Positions 5,380-6,340 of a stretch of DNA of 6,340 nucleotides are shown here, in pieces (positions within the stretch are counted from its first letter, which is position 1; every line of letters begins with the position of its first letter). A program made the position numbers and the translations under genes. The notes below the pieces were generated by a model that was given only the letters and a program-made list of their open reading frames with translations, made no database searches and was not told where the DNA came from. Source of the stretch: Phycisphaeraceae bacterium (lineage in GTDB: Bacteria > Planctomycetota > Phycisphaerae > Phycisphaerales > Phycisphaeraceae); NCBI GenBank assembly GCA_016763955.1, contig JAESSU010000374.1, positions 1 to 6,340 of the forward strand, read 5' to 3'.

Positions 5380-5986
5380 AACCCCAGCTACTTCCGGCCA
5401 TCCCAAACCCGGCTATATCGAAGCGTCATTACATGGCAATCTGATGTGTGTAGCGGATCTATGCTCTGATCCTCAAAACGCCCGTGAGCATGATGCGCGA
5501 AACTTAGAATCTATTCGCAAGTCGCTTGAAAAGTTTGGTCAACAAAAACCCATCGTCATTAATACTGATGGTTTTGTGTTGGCGGGCAATGGCACGTTAA
5601 CTGCTGCCAGGATGTTGGGATGGGAATACCTTGCAGTTGCCAAGAGCCGGCTTACAGGCAATGCTGCCAAAGCCTACACCATCGCCGATAACCGGACAAC
5701 AGATTTGTCCAAATGGCATGATGGCGATTTGGCTGACCAGTTACAGGCATTGCAGCAGGATCTTGAATTTGATCACACTGTCACAGGTTTTGATGACGCT
5801 GAGATTCAACAGTTGCTTAACGAAGTCTATGATTTGCAAGCCCAGGGCAGTGATGAGCTAGAAGAGCAAGAAGAGCAGCCAACACAATTCAGTGTGGTTG
5901 TGACCTGTAAAAACGGACGCGAACAAAAACGCCTCCTTAGAATGCTTGAAGAAAAAGGTTATGTTTGCGCAGACCTGTCGATGTAA
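5369..5986 (+). CDS. ParB-like nuclease/CTPase-fold domain protein
   Basis: 205 residues. Residues about 27-130 match the ParB N-terminal (Spo0J/sulfiredoxin-like) fold: DPQNAREHD (34-42), ESIRKSLEKFGQQKPIVIN (47-65), the nucleotide-site loop AGNGTLTAARMLGW (72-85), and IADNRTTDLSKW (105-116), which is typical of the phage and methyltransferase-linked branch. The loop reads GNGT, not the GERR seen in chromosomal ParB, so CTP binding is uncertain. An acidic linker with ELEEQEEQ (163-170) joins a short C-terminal module (about 172-205: FSVVVTCKNG, REQKRLLRMLEEKGYVC). No HTH domain is present, so this is not a partition ParB that binds parS in the classical way. AAGGT at 5356-5360 precedes ATG 5369 by 8 bases. 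Role unknown; possibly DNA handling, nicking or packaging control. Confidence 0.85.
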   Translation: MSRKTPATSGHPKPGYIEASLHGNLMCVADLCSDPQNAREHDARNLESIRKSLEKFGQQKPIVINTDGFVLAGNGTLTAARMLGWEYLAVAKSRLTGNAAKAYTIADNRTTDLSKWHDGDLADQLQALQQDLEFDHTVTGFDDAEIQQLLNEVYDLQAQGSDELEEQEEQPTQFSVVVTCKNGREQKRLLRMLEEKGYVCADLSM

Positions 5987-6020
5987 ACTATATAGCAAAC
6001 CCCATGCCATAACCCCCTAA

Positions 6021-6062
6021 TCCGGACGATCCGAAGAATCCGAAGTTCGGATTGTTCGGATC
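6021..6062. repeat. Long near-perfect palindrome built from TCCGAA units
   Basis: Left arm 6028-6044 (GATCCGAAGAATCCGAA) and right arm 6046-6062 (TTCGGATTGTTCGGATC) pair at 16 of 17 positions around one central G; the only mismatch is G-G. Within the left side the motif TCCGRA recurs at 9-bp steps (6021, 6030, 6039). It lies 35 bp after the ParB-like gene stop and just before the next gene. A T-rich run (6069-6074) follows after six bases, so it could be an imperfect terminator. The repeated half-sites also fit a protein-binding operator. Confidence 0.7.
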
Positions 6063-6099
6063 ACAACATTTTTTAAATCAAGTGGGTTATTGTCGGCAT

Positions 6100-6340
6100 A
6101 TGCCCGTCGAAGAGCCCACATTCTCCCAAGTCTATTCAGCGTATATTGTCAACGCTTCCTATGAAGAGGATGCGTCTATCTCTATGGCAAAGGTATTTAT
6201 CACTGCATGCCGGCGTTTAGTCGCTATGCGTGCGCAGCGGTCACGTCTTGACGGGGTTTCTGAAACCGAATTTGATGTTGCGTTGATCAAAAAAGAACAG
6301 CAAGACGCTCGTGCTTGGGTTGCAGAGAACGATATAGATA
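6100..6340 (+). CDS. Small phage protein, possibly head/connector-related, truncated at right edge
   Basis: The frame is open from ATG 6100 to the right edge (80 codons seen). GTG 6082 upstream in the same frame is an alternative start; neither has a strong Shine-Dalgarno. The visible protein is mostly helical: SQVYSAYIVNASYEEDASIS (8-27), then MAKVFITACRRLVAMRAQRS (29-48), then an acidic-to-basic helix ending DARAWVAEND. The pattern SxxKAxxFxTACRxLL...W(L/V)A resembles small proteins that sit between terminase and portal genes in GpA-type phages, loosely like gpW-type head-to-tail joining proteins. That assignment is from position and remembered resemblance, so treat it as tentative. Portal would be the expected next gene. 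Confidence 0.7.
   Translation, partial: MPVEEPTFSQVYSAYIVNASYEEDASISMAKVFITACRRLVAMRAQRSRLDGVSETEFDVALIKKEQQDARAWVAENDID

Overview
The window looks like part of a temperate, tailed double-stranded DNA phage (or a prophage or metagenomic contig of one). It spans the junction between the integration module and the start of the late, packaging module. All genes I can support read on the + strand. The host is probably a diderm bacterium, because one phage product carries a lipoprotein-type signal peptide and the packaging genes are of the lambda gpA type common in phages of Gram-negative hosts. I cannot name the phylum. The serine tRNA fragment ends in G-CTTA rather than G-CCA, so it gives no encoded CCA as a clue.

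Layout: (1) 1-539, the catalytic end of a tyrosine recombinase (integrase), cut by the left edge. (2) 540-919, a compact attachment region. It holds the 3' half of a tRNA-Ser(GGA) gene, a rho-independent terminator directly after it, two inverted repeats, and a 21-bp direct repeat (20/21 identical) once on each side of the tRNA piece. Each direct repeat contains two CGCACCA heptamers 12 bp apart. This is the design expected of attP: a core flanked by arm-type integrase sites. (3) 920-1902, a small putative lipoprotein and a two-membrane-segment holin-like protein. (4) 1903-2085, a non-coding or poorly coding stretch with a repeated 16-mer and a GC-richer block. (5) 2086-5986, an overlapping run of packaging genes: terminase small subunit, GpA-type terminase large subunit, an unnamed small protein and a ParB-like domain protein. 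(6) 5987-6340, a strong palindrome and then the start of a small phage protein, probably head/connector-related, that runs off the right edge.

How it fits together: the integrase would recombine the tRNA-derived core with the host tRNA-Ser gene, with the phage-carried 3' half rebuilding the tRNA on integration. After induction, the late genes package DNA: the small subunit recognises it, and the large subunit pumps and cuts it. The ParB-like and neighbouring small proteins are co-translated with terminase, as the 38-, 4- and 11-bp overlaps show. The packaging and presumed lysis genes lie across the att core from the integrase, so the sequence reads as the joined, unintegrated attP form (free phage, circular intermediate, or tandem prophages) rather than one edge of a simple integrated prophage.
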